64,000 nucleotides of DNA from Pseudomonas sp. UMAB-08 (GCF_900095225.1 NZ_LT607425.1:76098-140097); one strand, 5' to 3'; shown: positions 34,364 to 44,075, counted from the first letter of the stretch. Notes: generated by a model from the letters alone, not told the origin. Made by a program: numbers and translations.

Positions 34364-35431
34364 ATGTTCTATAAAGAAGCCGGCCAGTTCAGCACGACCT
34401 ATGCGGCGGACCGTCGTGTGTTTCGTCTCAGGCAGGACCGTTATGGGCTGGTCCTGCTATTGGCCTTTGCGTTTATCGGTGTGCCCTTCATCGGCAACGA
34501 CTATTGGTTCAGTGCCATTCTCATTCCATTCCTGGTGCTGTCGCTGGCCGGGCTGGGGCTTAATCTGTTGACGGGCTATGCCGGTCAATTGTCGCTGGGG
34601 TCAGCGGCCTTCATGGCCGTTGGTGCGTTCGCCACTTACAATTTTGAACTGCGCATATCGGGTCTGCCGCTGCTGGTCAGTATTGCGCTGGGCGGTGTCA
34701 CCGCCGCACTGGTTGCGGTCGTGTTTGGATTGCCCAGTTTGCGCATCAAAGGCTTTTACCTGCTGGTGTCGACCCTGGCCGCACAGTTCTTCGTGGAATG
34801 GGTGCTGACTAAATTCGACTGGTTCTCCAATAACAACGCGTCCGGTGTCATCACTGCGCCGCCGCTGAGCATCCAAGGTATCGATTTCAGTACGCCGGTC
34901 GGTCGCTATCTGCTGACCCTGGGCATCGTGGTCGCGATGTTCTGGCTGGGTAAAAACCTGGCGCGCAGTGAGCTGGGGCGCAACTGGATGGCGGTGCGGG
35001 ACATGGACACTGCCGCCGCAGTGATCGGTATTCCCATCCTCAAGAGCAAATTACTGGCCTTTGCCATCAGCGGGTTTTTCCTCGGCATCGCCGGCTCGCT
35101 GTGGGCGTTTACGTACCTGGGAACGGTCGAGCCCCACGGCTTTGATCTGAACCGGTCGTTCCAGATCTTGTTCATCATCATTATCGGCGGTCTGGGCAGC
35201 ATCCTCGGCAACCTGCTGGGTGCTGCGTTTATCGTCTTGTTCCCGGTGCTGCTCTCCAACCTCGTCAGTTTGCTACCGGTGGGCCTGATCGATTCCGGGC
35301 AGTTGGAAAATGCTCAGAAAATGATTTTTGGCGCATTGATCATCATCTTTCTGATCAAAGAACCCGAGGGCCTGGCGCGCCTCTGGCAACGATTTCGCGA
35401 GCGCGCACGGCTCTGGCCGCTGCGCTACTGA
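34364..35431 (+). CDS. LivM-type ABC transporter permease
   Basis: 355 residues, about ten membrane segments. Family signature GLNLLTGYAGQLSLGSAAFM near residue 65 and IIGGLGSILGNLLGAAFIVL near the end. The ATG at 34364 has AAGGAGAA 6 bases upstream, 11 bases after the LivH stop; an open frame reaching back to 34085 overlaps LivH and is not used. Confidence 0.93.
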   Translation: MFYKEAGQFSTTYAADRRVFRLRQDRYGLVLLLAFAFIGVPFIGNDYWFSAILIPFLVLSLAGLGLNLLTGYAGQLSLGSAAFMAVGAFATYNFELRISGLPLLVSIALGGVTAALVAVVFGLPSLRIKGFYLLVSTLAAQFFVEWVLTKFDWFSNNNASGVITAPPLSIQGIDFSTPVGRYLLTLGIVVAMFWLGKNLARSELGRNWMAVRDMDTAAAVIGIPILKSKLLAFAISGFFLGIAGSLWAFTYLGTVEPHGFDLNRSFQILFIIIIGGLGSILGNLLGAAFIVLFPVLLSNLVSLLPVGLIDSGQLENAQKMIFGALIIIFLIKEPEGLARLWQRFRERARLWPLRY

Positions 35432-35513
35432 GTGAACCCCCGCGTGACCGGACGCTCGTCCATCTCAACCCTTTAAACCTGCTAATCGCCCTGATTCGAT
35501 AAGGATAATTCCG

Positions 35514-36839
35514 ATGCTAAAACGCACCTTTGTCAGAAGCCTCGCTTTGGCGCTGAGCCTGACCGCTACAGCCATGACTGCGCATGCCGACAACGAGCAG
35601 TACTTTCCCTTACAGAGCTACCGGGTCGGTCCCTACGCAGCCGGCGGTACCGGCTTTTTTGGTGGGTTTATCGACTACATGCAGTACGTCAATGCCAACG
35701 GTGGCGTGAACGGGGTCAAGCTGACCTGGAGCGAGTGCGAGACCGAGTACGTGGTAGAGAAGGGCGTTGAGTGCTACGAGCGTCTGAAAAAAGGACTTAA
35801 CGGCGCGCCTGCTGCGGCGACCAACCCACTGTCGGTGGGGATCGCCTACGCGACGCTGGAGCGCTCGACCGCAGACAAGTTGCCGTTGATTACCATCAAC
35901 CACGGCCGGACCGACTCCACTGACGGCAGCGTCTTCCCCTACGTATTTCCGTTGCAACTGAACCCTTATTCAGAAGTGTCGGCCATCATCAACTACATCG
36001 GTCAGCAAGCCGGCGGGCTGGACAAGCTCAAGGGCAAGAAGATTGTGACCCTCTACCACGGCTCGCCGTACGGTAAGGAAACCAATGAGGTGTTGCAGAC
36101 CCTGGCCGACAAGTACGGCTTCGAGCTGACCCTGGCTGAAGTCCCGCACCCAGGCAACGAGCAGCAGTCACAGTGGCTGAACATTCGTCGGGCCAAGCCT
36201 GACTGGGTGATCCTGCGTGGCTGGGGGGTGATGAACCCGGTTGCGTTGAAAACCGCGCAGAAGGTCGGCTACCCGGCAGACCACATTATCGGCAATATCT
36301 GGAGTAACTCAGAAGAGGATGCCGCACCGGCGGGCGCTGCGGCCAAAGGTTTTATTTCCATCACCACTCACCCGTCAGGCACTGACTTCCCTGTGCTGCA
36401 AGGCATTAAGAAGTCAGTACTGGATGCGGGTAAAGGCAACCTGGAAGACCCGAAACGGTTTGGCACGGTGTACTACAACCTCGGTGTGGTAAACGGCATC
36501 CTCAACGTTGAAGCGGTGCGGATCGCTCAGGAGAAATTTGGCAAAAAACCACTGACGGGTGAACAGGTCCGTTGGGGTTTCGAGCACCTGAACATCGACG
36601 AAGCACGACTCAAGGCGCTGGGGGCCGAGGGCCTGGTACAGCCGTTGAAACTGTCCTGCTCGGATCATGAGGGCGGTGGTGCCGTGCGCTTCCAACAATG
36701 GGACGGCCAGAAATGGAACCTGATCAGTGATTGGGTGCAGGCCGACCGTGCGTTGTTGCGGCCGATCATCGAGGCCTCTTCGCATAAGTACGCGCAAGAA
36801 AAAGGCATCACGCCACGCGATTGCAGCAAGGAGTCTTAA
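35514..36839 (+). CDS. Periplasmic substrate-binding protein of the Liv-type transporter
   Basis: 441 residues with a signal peptide (MLKRTFVRSLALALSLTATA, cleavage near AHA-D at 26). Type I periplasmic-binding fold (TLYHGSPYGKETNEVLQTLA; WVILRGWGVMNPVALKTAQK). It is longer than LivJ/LivK (about 370), as in transporters for aromatic or acyl carboxylates. The substrate is not identified. AAGGATAATTCC lies before the start. Confidence 0.9.
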   Translation: MLKRTFVRSLALALSLTATAMTAHADNEQYFPLQSYRVGPYAAGGTGFFGGFIDYMQYVNANGGVNGVKLTWSECETEYVVEKGVECYERLKKGLNGAPAAATNPLSVGIAYATLERSTADKLPLITINHGRTDSTDGSVFPYVFPLQLNPYSEVSAIINYIGQQAGGLDKLKGKKIVTLYHGSPYGKETNEVLQTLADKYGFELTLAEVPHPGNEQQSQWLNIRRAKPDWVILRGWGVMNPVALKTAQKVGYPADHIIGNIWSNSEEDAAPAGAAAKGFISITTHPSGTDFPVLQGIKKSVLDAGKGNLEDPKRFGTVYYNLGVVNGILNVEAVRIAQEKFGKKPLTGEQVRWGFEHLNIDEARLKALGAEGLVQPLKLSCSDHEGGGAVRFQQWDGQKWNLISDWVQADRALLRPIIEASSHKYAQEKGITPRDCSKES

Positions 36840-36898
36840 GCCGTCTATGGCCGAAGAGGGCTGCATGCGCTTCGGCCTCGTCACCCCTGGAGAGCGTT

Positions 36899-37663
36899 AT
36901 GGCTGATACACCCATCCTGCAAATCGACAACATTGAAGTCCTGTATGAAAAAGCGATTCTTGCCGTCCGGGGCGTGTCGCTGAAGGTGCCCGAAGGTGCC
37001 GTCGTGGTCCTGCTCGGTGCCAATGGCGCGGGCAAGAGCACAACCCTCAAAGCCGCTTCTAACTTGATCAGTGCCGAGCGTGGGGAGGTGGTCAAAGGGC
37101 AGATTCTCTATCGAGGGCAGAACATCACCCGCAGCTCGACCAGCCATTTGGTGGCCAATGGTCTGGCGCAGGTGCTTGAGGGCAGGCACTGCTTCGCGCA
37201 CCTGACCGTGGAGGAGAACCTGTTGATTGGGGCGTTTGTGCGCAAGCCGTCGCGGCAGGCATTGAAAGCCAGTCTTGAGCGCATTTACGCCTACTTCCCA
37301 CGGCTCAAGGAGCGGCGCAAAAGTCTGACGGGCTACACCTCAGGTGGTGAGCAGCAAATGGTCGCCATCGGTCGTGCGCTGATGGCTGAGCCACGCCTGG
37401 TGTTACTGGATGAGCCTTCGATGGGGCTGGCACCACAGATTGTCGAAGAGATTTTCGAGATCGTCGATCAGCTCAATCGTCATGACGGCGTGAGCTTTCT
37501 GATCGCCGAACAGAATATCAACGTCGCTTTGCGTTATGCCCAGTACGCCTATGTGCTGGAAAGTGGCCAAGTGGTGAGCGAGGGACCGGCGCACATCCTG
37601 GCCCAGCGCGAAGACATTCATGATTTTTATCTGGGCGGAAAGGGCGCTGCCGTTAATGGCTAG
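36899..37663 (+). CDS. LivF-type ABC transporter ATP-binding protein
   Basis: 254 residues. Walker A GANGAGKST (40-48), signature TSGGEQQMVAIGRAL, Walker B LVLLDEPSMGLAP. QVLEGRHCFAHLTVEENL is typical of LivF. The ATG at 36899 follows CTGGAGAG; an upstream frame from 36821 overlaps the binding-protein gene. Last gene of the five-part transporter. Confidence 0.93.
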   Translation: MADTPILQIDNIEVLYEKAILAVRGVSLKVPEGAVVVLLGANGAGKSTTLKAASNLISAERGEVVKGQILYRGQNITRSSTSHLVANGLAQVLEGRHCFAHLTVEENLLIGAFVRKPSRQALKASLERIYAYFPRLKERRKSLTGYTSGGEQQMVAIGRALMAEPRLVLLDEPSMGLAPQIVEEIFEIVDQLNRHDGVSFLIAEQNINVALRYAQYAYVLESGQVVSEGPAHILAQREDIHDFYLGGKGAAVNG

Positions 37664-37823
37664 AGACACCTGGTCGTGGGCGGCGAACACCTGAAAGCTA
37701 CGGCGCAAAGGATTGTGCGGGTACTCGATCACCCAACTGTATCTTTTGCACGGTTGGACGAAGGCGTAATGTGGCCAGCACTAATAGAGTGCTTATTGCT
37801 CACATGCTCGATATGGAGGCCCC

Positions 37824-38453
37824 ATGTACTGGACGGAATTTCTGACTGTTGCCCTGATACACCTGCTCGCTGTCGCCAGCCCCGGCCCTGACTTCGCCGT
37901 GGTTGTGCGCGAAAGCGTGACACACGGCCGCAAGGCAGGCACCTGGACCGCCATGGGCGTCGGCACGGCGATCTTCGTGCATGTGGGTTATTCGTTACTG
38001 GGCATCGGCCTGATCGTGTCGCAGTCGATCGTATTGTTCAACGCCCTCAAATGGGCGGCGGCCGCGTATTTGCTGTACATCGGCATCAAGGCCCTGCGCG
38101 CCAAACCGGCCAGCGCCACCGATGCGCCCGTCAGCCTGCCCGTGGGCGAACGTACCGCACGCGGTGCCTTTACCAGCGGTTTCGTTACCAATGGACTCAA
38201 CCCCAAGGCGACGTTGTTTTTTCTGTCGTTGTTCACCGTTGTCATCAACCCGCACACCCCGTTGATGGTGCAGGCCGGTTATGGCGTGTACCTGGCCGTC
38301 GCGACAGGCGTCTGGTTCTGTCTGGTGGCGCGGTTGTTCAGCCAGGAGCGCGTACGTGCAGGGTTTGCACGGATGGGCCACTGGTTCGATCGGGCGATGG
38401 GCGCGGTGCTGGTTGCGCTGGGCGTGAAGCTGGCCTTTACCTCGATTAATTGA
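37824..38453 (+). CDS. LysE/RhtB-family exporter
   Basis: 209 residues, six membrane segments. The N-terminal LLAVASPGPDFAVVVRESVTHG is the family signature, and GFVTNGLNPKATLFFLSLFT the second. Exports amino acids or related small molecules. The start at 37824 follows TATGGAGG. The 160-base gap from the ABC operon lacks a clear terminator, so co-transcription is open. Confidence 0.93.
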   Translation: MYWTEFLTVALIHLLAVASPGPDFAVVVRESVTHGRKAGTWTAMGVGTAIFVHVGYSLLGIGLIVSQSIVLFNALKWAAAAYLLYIGIKALRAKPASATDAPVSLPVGERTARGAFTSGFVTNGLNPKATLFFLSLFTVVINPHTPLMVQAGYGVYLAVATGVWFCLVARLFSQERVRAGFARMGHWFDRAMGAVLVALGVKLAFTSIN

Positions 38454-38476
38454 TGTCGGCGTCGTTTGGCCCGGGT

Positions 38477-38500
38477 CTGCTCCCTCTCTGCGGGAGCAGG
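38477..38500 (+). terminator. Hairpin after the LysE gene
   Basis: CTGCTCCC-TCTCTGCG-GGAGCAG type stem-loop shortly after the stop; no T run, so termination is uncertain. Confidence 0.4.
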
Positions 38501-38516
38501 CGTGCAATAGGCCACA

Positions 38517-38536
38517 CCCCTGATAATCCCCTGATA
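38517..38536. promoter_or_regulatory. Tandem CCCCTGATA direct repeat upstream of the acyl-CoA synthetase
   Basis: Two perfect copies of CCCCTGATA at 38517-38525 and 38528-38536 with an 11-base period, about 140 bases before the start codon. Direct repeats one helical turn apart are typical for MalT-like activators, and such a regulator is encoded at 44251-46992. Confidence 0.5.
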
Positions 38537-38673
38537 CGGATCACTGCTTGATGGCGCAATGCCTGCATTCCGGCCCGTCCGCAAATCATCCCTTTGGCTG
38601 ATTTGGCTGGCTGGCAAGGTCTCTAAAGTGCATATTTTTAAGCCAAGACTGTGCACTCAGAAAAGGGACTCCT

Positions 38674-40356
38674 ATGTTGCAGACTCGCATCATTCCGCCA
38701 GCTGATGGCGCCTACCAGTACCCTCTTTTGATCAAACGGCTATTGATGTCGGGTAGCCGTTACGAAAAAACTCGCGAGATCGTCTACCGGGACAAGCTGC
38801 GCTACAGCTACCCGACCCTGAATGAGCGCATTGCCCGTCTGGCTAACGTCTTGACTGCTGCGGGGGTCAAGGCCGGGGATACCGTGGCCGTAATGGACTG
38901 GGACAGCCATCGTTACCTGGAGTGCATGTTCGCGGTGCCGATGATTGGCGCGGTCATCCACACCATTAATGTGCGCCTGTCACCCGAGCAGATTCTCTAC
39001 ACCATGAACCACGCCGAAGATAAGTTCGTGCTGGTCAACAGCGAGTTCGTGGGGCTTTATCAGGCTATTGCCGGGCAACTGACCACGGTCGAGAACACCA
39101 TTCTGCTGACCGATGCCCCGGAAAAGACCGCCGATCTGCCCAACCTGATCGGCGAGTACGAGGACCTGCTGGCGGCCGCGAGTACGCAGTATGAGTTCGA
39201 GGACTTCGACGAAAACTCGGTCGCCACAACCTTCTACACCACCGGCACCACGGGTAACCCCAAGGGTGTGTATTTCACCCACCGGCAATTGGTGCTGCAC
39301 ACCATGGGGGTGGCGACGATCATGGGCTGTATCGACAGCGTGCGGCTGCTCGGCACCAATGACGTGTACATGCCCATCACCCCGATGTTCCATGTGCATG
39401 CCTGGGGCGTGCCTTATGCCGCGACCATGCTCGGGCTCAAGCAGGTCTATCCCGGTCGTTACGACCCGGAATTGCTGGTTGAGCTATGGCGCAAGGAGAA
39501 GGTTACGTTCTCCCATTGTGTACCGACCATCCTGCAGATGGTGCTCAACGCCAAAGCCGCTCAGGGCACGGACTTCTCCGGCTGGAAGATCATCATCGGC
39601 GGCAGCTCTCTCAACCGTGCGACCTATGACGCAGCCAAAGCCAAAGGGATTCAACTGACTGCGGCTTACGGCATGTCTGAAACCTGCCCGCTGATTTCCG
39701 TCGCGCATTTGAATGACGAGATGCTGGCCGGCAGTGACGACGAACGCATCACCTACCGGATCAAAGCCGGCGTGCCCGGGGTGTTGGTGGATGCGGCGAT
39801 CATCGATCTGGACGGAAACTTCCTGCCGGCGGATGGCGAGTCTCAGGGCGAACTGGTGCTGCGCGCGCCCTGGCTGACGGAGGGCTATTACCGCGAGCCG
39901 GAAAAAGGCGCCGAACTGTGGGCGGGTGGCTGGCTGCACACCGGCGATGTCGCGACGCTGGACAGCATGGGCGTGATCGATATTCGGGACCGGATCAAGG
40001 ACGTGATCAAGACGGGCGGCGAATGGGTGTCCTCGCTGGCACTCGAAGATTTGATCAGCCGGCATCCAGCGGTACGTGAAGTAGCAGTCGTCGGTATCGT
40101 CGACCCGCAGTGGGGTGAACGGCCTTTCGCGTTACTGGTGATACGCGAAGAGCACAACATCGGCGCCAAAGAGCTGAAGGAACATTTGAAGCCCTTTGTC
40201 GAACTTGGGCACATCAATAAGTGGGCGATTCCAAGCCAGATTGCCCTTGTTACTGAAATTCCCAAGACCAGTGTCGGCAAGCTCGACAAGAAGCGTATCC
40301 GCCTGGATATCATCGAGTGGCAGAAGACCAACAGCACCTTCCTCTCGACCCTCTGA
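38674..40356 (+). CDS. Acyl-CoA synthetase (probably medium-chain fatty acid)
   Basis: 560 residues, full-length ligase. ATP loop YTTGTTGNPKG at about 189-199, YGMSETCP, LHTGDVATLD, DRIKDVIKTGGEWVSS and the catalytic Lys region PKTSVGKLDKKR. It activates a fatty or related acid to its CoA thioester for beta-oxidation. The P. putida counterpart, as I recall, acts on C6-C10 acids. AAAAGGGACTCCT precedes the ATG. Followed by a perfect 11-base hairpin. Confidence 0.92.
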   Translation: MLQTRIIPPADGAYQYPLLIKRLLMSGSRYEKTREIVYRDKLRYSYPTLNERIARLANVLTAAGVKAGDTVAVMDWDSHRYLECMFAVPMIGAVIHTINVRLSPEQILYTMNHAEDKFVLVNSEFVGLYQAIAGQLTTVENTILLTDAPEKTADLPNLIGEYEDLLAAASTQYEFEDFDENSVATTFYTTGTTGNPKGVYFTHRQLVLHTMGVATIMGCIDSVRLLGTNDVYMPITPMFHVHAWGVPYAATMLGLKQVYPGRYDPELLVELWRKEKVTFSHCVPTILQMVLNAKAAQGTDFSGWKIIIGGSSLNRATYDAAKAKGIQLTAAYGMSETCPLISVAHLNDEMLAGSDDERITYRIKAGVPGVLVDAAIIDLDGNFLPADGESQGELVLRAPWLTEGYYREPEKGAELWAGGWLHTGDVATLDSMGVIDIRDRIKDVIKTGGEWVSSLALEDLISRHPAVREVAVVGIVDPQWGERPFALLVIREEHNIGAKELKEHLKPFVELGHINKWAIPSQIALVTEIPKTSVGKLDKKRIRLDIIEWQKTNSTFLSTL

Positions 40357-40363
40357 GTGCCTT

Positions 40364-40390
40364 TTGCCGTGCTCGCTGAGCACGGCAAGC
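40364..40390 (+). terminator. Hairpin after the acyl-CoA synthetase gene
   Basis: TTGCCGTGCTC-GCT-GAGCACGGCAA, a perfect 11-base stem with a 3-base loop, 8 bases after the stop. It lacks a T run, so it may be a weak terminator or a transcript-stabilising element. Confidence 0.55.
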
Positions 40391-40689
40391 CCCCAAGCAA
40401 GCGCTTGTCTTGCCAAATCCTGAAATTACGCCATTCTCCCGGTGCCCGCCGTGACTGGTCGGTCGAAATAGCCGTGCCAGAGGGTTTGCCGCTGTAAATC
40501 ACACTTTAGAGGGATCAAGTGCTAGTACCTGCTGGCTATAGTCGGCACAGGGTCTTAGTAAGAGCGGATATAACGCCTCCCTCGTATTGCAGTCTTCCGG
40601 GCTGCCCGATGGCGTTAACACTCAAGAGCACTTGAGCCGGTCTGGAAAAGCCCACTGCCATAACAATAAAAGCACATGGAGTAGCGTCG
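40391..40689. promoter_or_regulatory. Upstream region of the DUF1302-DUF1329 genes
   Basis: About 300 bases without a gene. It contains the inverted repeat CTCAAG-AGCA-CTTGAG at 40622-40637 close to the gene start and a related AAGTGCT at 40518-40524, both possible regulator sites. GGAGTAG before the ATG at 40690 is the ribosome site. Confidence 0.45.
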
Positions 40690-42612
40690 ATGACATCAGT
40701 TAACCAGTTCTGGCGCCGGGCGAAATTGCCTCTGGCCGTCAGCCTCGCCTCTACGCTCGCCGGTCCGGCATTTGGCGTAAGTTTCAACATCGGTGAAATC
40801 GAAGGTCAGTTCGACTCGTCGCTTTCGATAGGCGCCAGTTGGTCTACGCAGAATCCCAACAAGAATCTCATCGGCTCCAACAACGGCGGCCACGGCCTGT
40901 CGCAGACCTCCGATGATGGCCATTTGAATTTCAAGAGCGGGGAAACGTTCTCGAAGATCTTCAAGGGCATTCACGATCTTGAGTTGAAATACGGCGACAC
41001 CGGTGTGTTTCTCCGGGGCAAGTACTGGTATGACTTCAAGCTCAAGGACGATGATCTCAACTTCAAGAACATCAGCGACAGTGGCCGCAAGGAAGCCGCG
41101 AAAGCGTCGGGCGCCGAGCTGCTCGATGCATTCGTTTACCACAACTACTCCATCGGTGATGAGCCCGGTTCCGTGCGGTTGGGTAAGCAAGTCGTCAGTT
41201 GGGGGGAAAGTACCTTCATCCAGGGCGGTATCAACAGCATCAACCCGGTCGACGTGTCGGCCTTCCGCCGTCCTGGTGCGGAAATCAAGGAAGGCTTGAT
41301 TCCAGTCAACATGTTCTACCTCTCGCAAAACATCACCGAGAACCTCTCGGCCGAGGGTTTCTACCAGATTGAGTGGGACCAGACGGTCGTCGATAACTGC
41401 GGCACCTTCTTCTCGCAACCGGACGTGATCGCCGACGGCTGCAACAACAACCTGGCCGTACTGAAAACCAAAAATGGTCTTAATAGCGCGTTGCCAGCCG
41501 GTTTGCGTACACCCGTGTCCAATAGCCTGGCGGCCCAGGGCGTTACCTTCGGCAACCCGGATGAAGGCGTAATCGTGCGTCGTGGTCCTGACCGTGACGC
41601 CCGCGACAGCGGCCAGTTCGGCCTGGCCACGCACTACATGTTCGATCCACTGGACACCGAGTTCGGTGCCTATTTCATGAATTACCACAGCCGCAATCCG
41701 ATCTTCAGTGGTAAAGGCGCCCCGGCGAGCGCTTATAGCCCTGCAAACCTGGTCGGTTCGCTGGCTCGCAATGGCATACCGCTCGGGACTGCTGCGGCTT
41801 TGGCACCTACCCTGCTGCCGTTGGTCGTGGCCGGCAACTCCAGCTATTACGTTGAATACCCGGAAGACATTCGTCTGTACGGCCTGAGCTTCTCTACCAC
41901 CCTGCCTACCGGTACGGCGTGGAGTGGTGAGGTCAGCTACCGTCCGAACGCGCCGGTGCAACTCAACACCACCGACATCTTGTACTCCGGTCTTACGCCT
42001 TTGAACCCGAACGTATCGCTGCTGCAAGGCAAGCCGGGTGCTGACCAGTCGGGTTATCGTCGCAAGGAAGTCACCCAGTTCCAGACCACCTTCACCCAGT
42101 TCTTCGATCAGGTGATGGGCGCCGAGCGACTGACTGTCGTGGGCGAAGTCGGCTGGACTCACGTCGGTGGGCTGGAAAGCACCTCGAAAGTCCGTTATGG
42201 CCGTGACCCGAGCTACGGCCCAGGTCCTCTGCCTAATGGTCAGTGCGCCACGCTCAACGCCAGCACCCTGGCCGGCGGCGCCCAGAACAACGTCTCGCGT
42301 TATTGCGAAAACGATGGTTTCACCACGGCTGACTCCTGGGGCTATCGTGCTCGTGCGATCTGGGATTACAACAGCGTGTTTGCAGGTATCAACCTCAAGC
42401 CAAGCGTGGCCTGGTCGCATGACGTCTCCGGCTACTCGCCGGGTCCTGGTGGCAACTTCGAAGAAGGGCGCAAGGCTGTCAGCCTGGGCCTGGATGCCGA
42501 ATACCAGAACACCTACACCGCGAACCTTTCGTACACCAACTTCTTCGACGGCAAGTACACCACTGTGGATGACCGCGATTTTGTTGCGCTCAGCGTTGGC
42601 ATGAACTTCTAA
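40690..42612 (+). CDS. DUF1302-family outer-membrane protein
   Basis: 640 residues with a signal peptide (cleavage near AFG-V at about 30) and beta-barrel character. It ends in the outer-membrane signature phenylalanine (SVGMNF). FNIGEIEGQFDSSLSIGASW and VRLGKQVVSWGESTFIQGG are DUF1302 hallmarks. I recall the P. putida homologue, together with its DUF1329 neighbour, being needed for growth on the ester Tween 20. A role in ester hydrolysis or uptake of released acids is the working idea. 25 bases upstream of the DUF1329 gene. Confidence 0.88.
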   Translation: MTSVNQFWRRAKLPLAVSLASTLAGPAFGVSFNIGEIEGQFDSSLSIGASWSTQNPNKNLIGSNNGGHGLSQTSDDGHLNFKSGETFSKIFKGIHDLELKYGDTGVFLRGKYWYDFKLKDDDLNFKNISDSGRKEAAKASGAELLDAFVYHNYSIGDEPGSVRLGKQVVSWGESTFIQGGINSINPVDVSAFRRPGAEIKEGLIPVNMFYLSQNITENLSAEGFYQIEWDQTVVDNCGTFFSQPDVIADGCNNNLAVLKTKNGLNSALPAGLRTPVSNSLAAQGVTFGNPDEGVIVRRGPDRDARDSGQFGLATHYMFDPLDTEFGAYFMNYHSRNPIFSGKGAPASAYSPANLVGSLARNGIPLGTAAALAPTLLPLVVAGNSSYYVEYPEDIRLYGLSFSTTLPTGTAWSGEVSYRPNAPVQLNTTDILYSGLTPLNPNVSLLQGKPGADQSGYRRKEVTQFQTTFTQFFDQVMGAERLTVVGEVGWTHVGGLESTSKVRYGRDPSYGPGPLPNGQCATLNASTLAGGAQNNVSRYCENDGFTTADSWGYRARAIWDYNSVFAGINLKPSVAWSHDVSGYSPGPGGNFEEGRKAVSLGLDAEYQNTYTANLSYTNFFDGKYTTVDDRDFVALSVGMNF

Positions 42613-42637
42613 GAATACGGTTTTTTTCAGGACGACT

Positions 42638-44050
42638 ATGAACATGAAAATGACAAAGGGTCTGTTACAAGTCGGTGTACTGGGTCTGTCATTGCTGGCG
42701 ACCGGGGTGATGGCTGCAGTGTCGGAATCCGACGCCGCCAAACTGGGTACAACCTTGACGCCGATGGGCGCCGAAAAGGCCGGCAACGCCGCAGGGACGA
42801 TCCCTGCCTGGAGCCCGCTGCCGAAAAACGCGGGCGCTGTGGACAGCAAGGGTTTCCTGGCTGACCCCTATGCTCAGGAACAACCGCTGTTCGTGATCAC
42901 CGCGCAAAACGTCGATCAGTACAAAGACAAGCTGGCGCCAGGGCAAATAGCGATGTTCAAGCGCTATCCGGAGACTTTCAAAATGAAGGTCTTCCCGTCC
43001 CACCGCGGCGCGACTGTGCCTGATGATGTGTTCGCAGCGATCAAAGGCAACGCGACCAAGACCAAACTGGTCGCGGGTGGTAACGGCCTTGAGAACTTCA
43101 AGACCGCGATCCCATTCCCTATCCCGCAAAACGGTTCTGAGGTGATCTGGAACCATATCACCCGTTATCGCGGTGGCAGCGTTCAGCGTCTGGTAACCCA
43201 GGCCACGCCGCAGGCCAACGGCTCCTACAACCTGGTTTACTTCAAGGATCAGTTCGTTTTTCGCGATAACGTGAAAAAATCGGGCGCTGACGACGCAAAA
43301 GCCAAGTCTGGCGATGAAGACGAGAAAACCGGTGACACCAGCAACATCCTTTTCTACTTCAAGCAGGAAGTCACCGCGCCAGCGCGTCTGGCCGGTGGGG
43401 TACTGCTGGTGCACGAAACCCTCGATCAGGTTAAAGAACCGCGTATGGCCTGGGTGTACAACGCCGGTCAACGTCGCGTACGTCGCGCGCCACAAGTGTC
43501 CTATGACGGGCCGGGTACCGCAGCAGATGGTTTGCGTACCTCGGACAACCTGGACATGTACAACGGCGCACCTGATCGTTACGACTGGAAACTGATCGGC
43601 AAGCAGGAAATGTACATCGCCTCCGACAGCTATAAGCTCGACGATCCGACCCTTAAATATGCCGACATCATCAAGGCCGGTCATATCAATCAGGATCTGG
43701 CTCGCTATGAACTGCGTCGTGTCTGGCACGTGACCGCCACCTTGAAGGAAGGCCAGCGCCACATCTATGCCAAACGTGACTTCTTCATCGATGAAGACAC
43801 CTGGCAGGCAGCGGTGATCGATCACTACGACGGTCGTGGTCAACTGTGGCGTGTGGCGGAAGCTCACTCCCAGAACTACTACAACGTACAAGTGCCGTGG
43901 TACACCCTGGAAACCCTCTACGATCTGCAATCGGGCCGTTATCTGGCGCTCGGTATGAAGAACGAAGAGAAGGCGGCTTATAACTTCAAGTTCGAGGCGA
44001 GCGTCAGCGACTTCTCTCCTTCGGCCTTGCGTCAGTCTGGCGTACGGTAA
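42638..44050 (+). CDS. DUF1329-family exported protein
   Basis: 470 residues with a signal peptide (MNMKMTKGLLQVGVLGLSLL, cleavage near VMA-A). DUF1329 resembles LolA/LolB-type lipid-binding folds in remote comparisons I remember, so it may bind a hydrophobic ligand in the periplasm. Conserved-looking stretches are PMGAEKAGNAAGTIPAW and WVYNAGQRRVRRAPQVSYD. Always paired with DUF1302 partners. Ends before a strong terminator. Confidence 0.88.
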   Translation: MNMKMTKGLLQVGVLGLSLLATGVMAAVSESDAAKLGTTLTPMGAEKAGNAAGTIPAWSPLPKNAGAVDSKGFLADPYAQEQPLFVITAQNVDQYKDKLAPGQIAMFKRYPETFKMKVFPSHRGATVPDDVFAAIKGNATKTKLVAGGNGLENFKTAIPFPIPQNGSEVIWNHITRYRGGSVQRLVTQATPQANGSYNLVYFKDQFVFRDNVKKSGADDAKAKSGDEDEKTGDTSNILFYFKQEVTAPARLAGGVLLVHETLDQVKEPRMAWVYNAGQRRVRRAPQVSYDGPGTAADGLRTSDNLDMYNGAPDRYDWKLIGKQEMYIASDSYKLDDPTLKYADIIKAGHINQDLARYELRRVWHVTATLKEGQRHIYAKRDFFIDEDTWQAAVIDHYDGRGQLWRVAEAHSQNYYNVQVPWYTLETLYDLQSGRYLALGMKNEEKAAYNFKFEASVSDFSPSALRQSGVR

Positions 44051-44075
44051 CGATTCATCGCTAAACGCACACTGA

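Noticed and set aside
40696..42849. 717-codon open frame on the minus strand
   Set aside because: Lies fully antisense to the DUF1302 gene and runs into the DUF1329 gene; composition is that of a GC-rich shadow frame with no domain or signal, while both plus-strand products have signal peptides and known families.
42689..43930. 413-codon open frame on the minus strand
   Set aside because: Antisense to DUF1329 with no recognisable protein feature; shadow frame.
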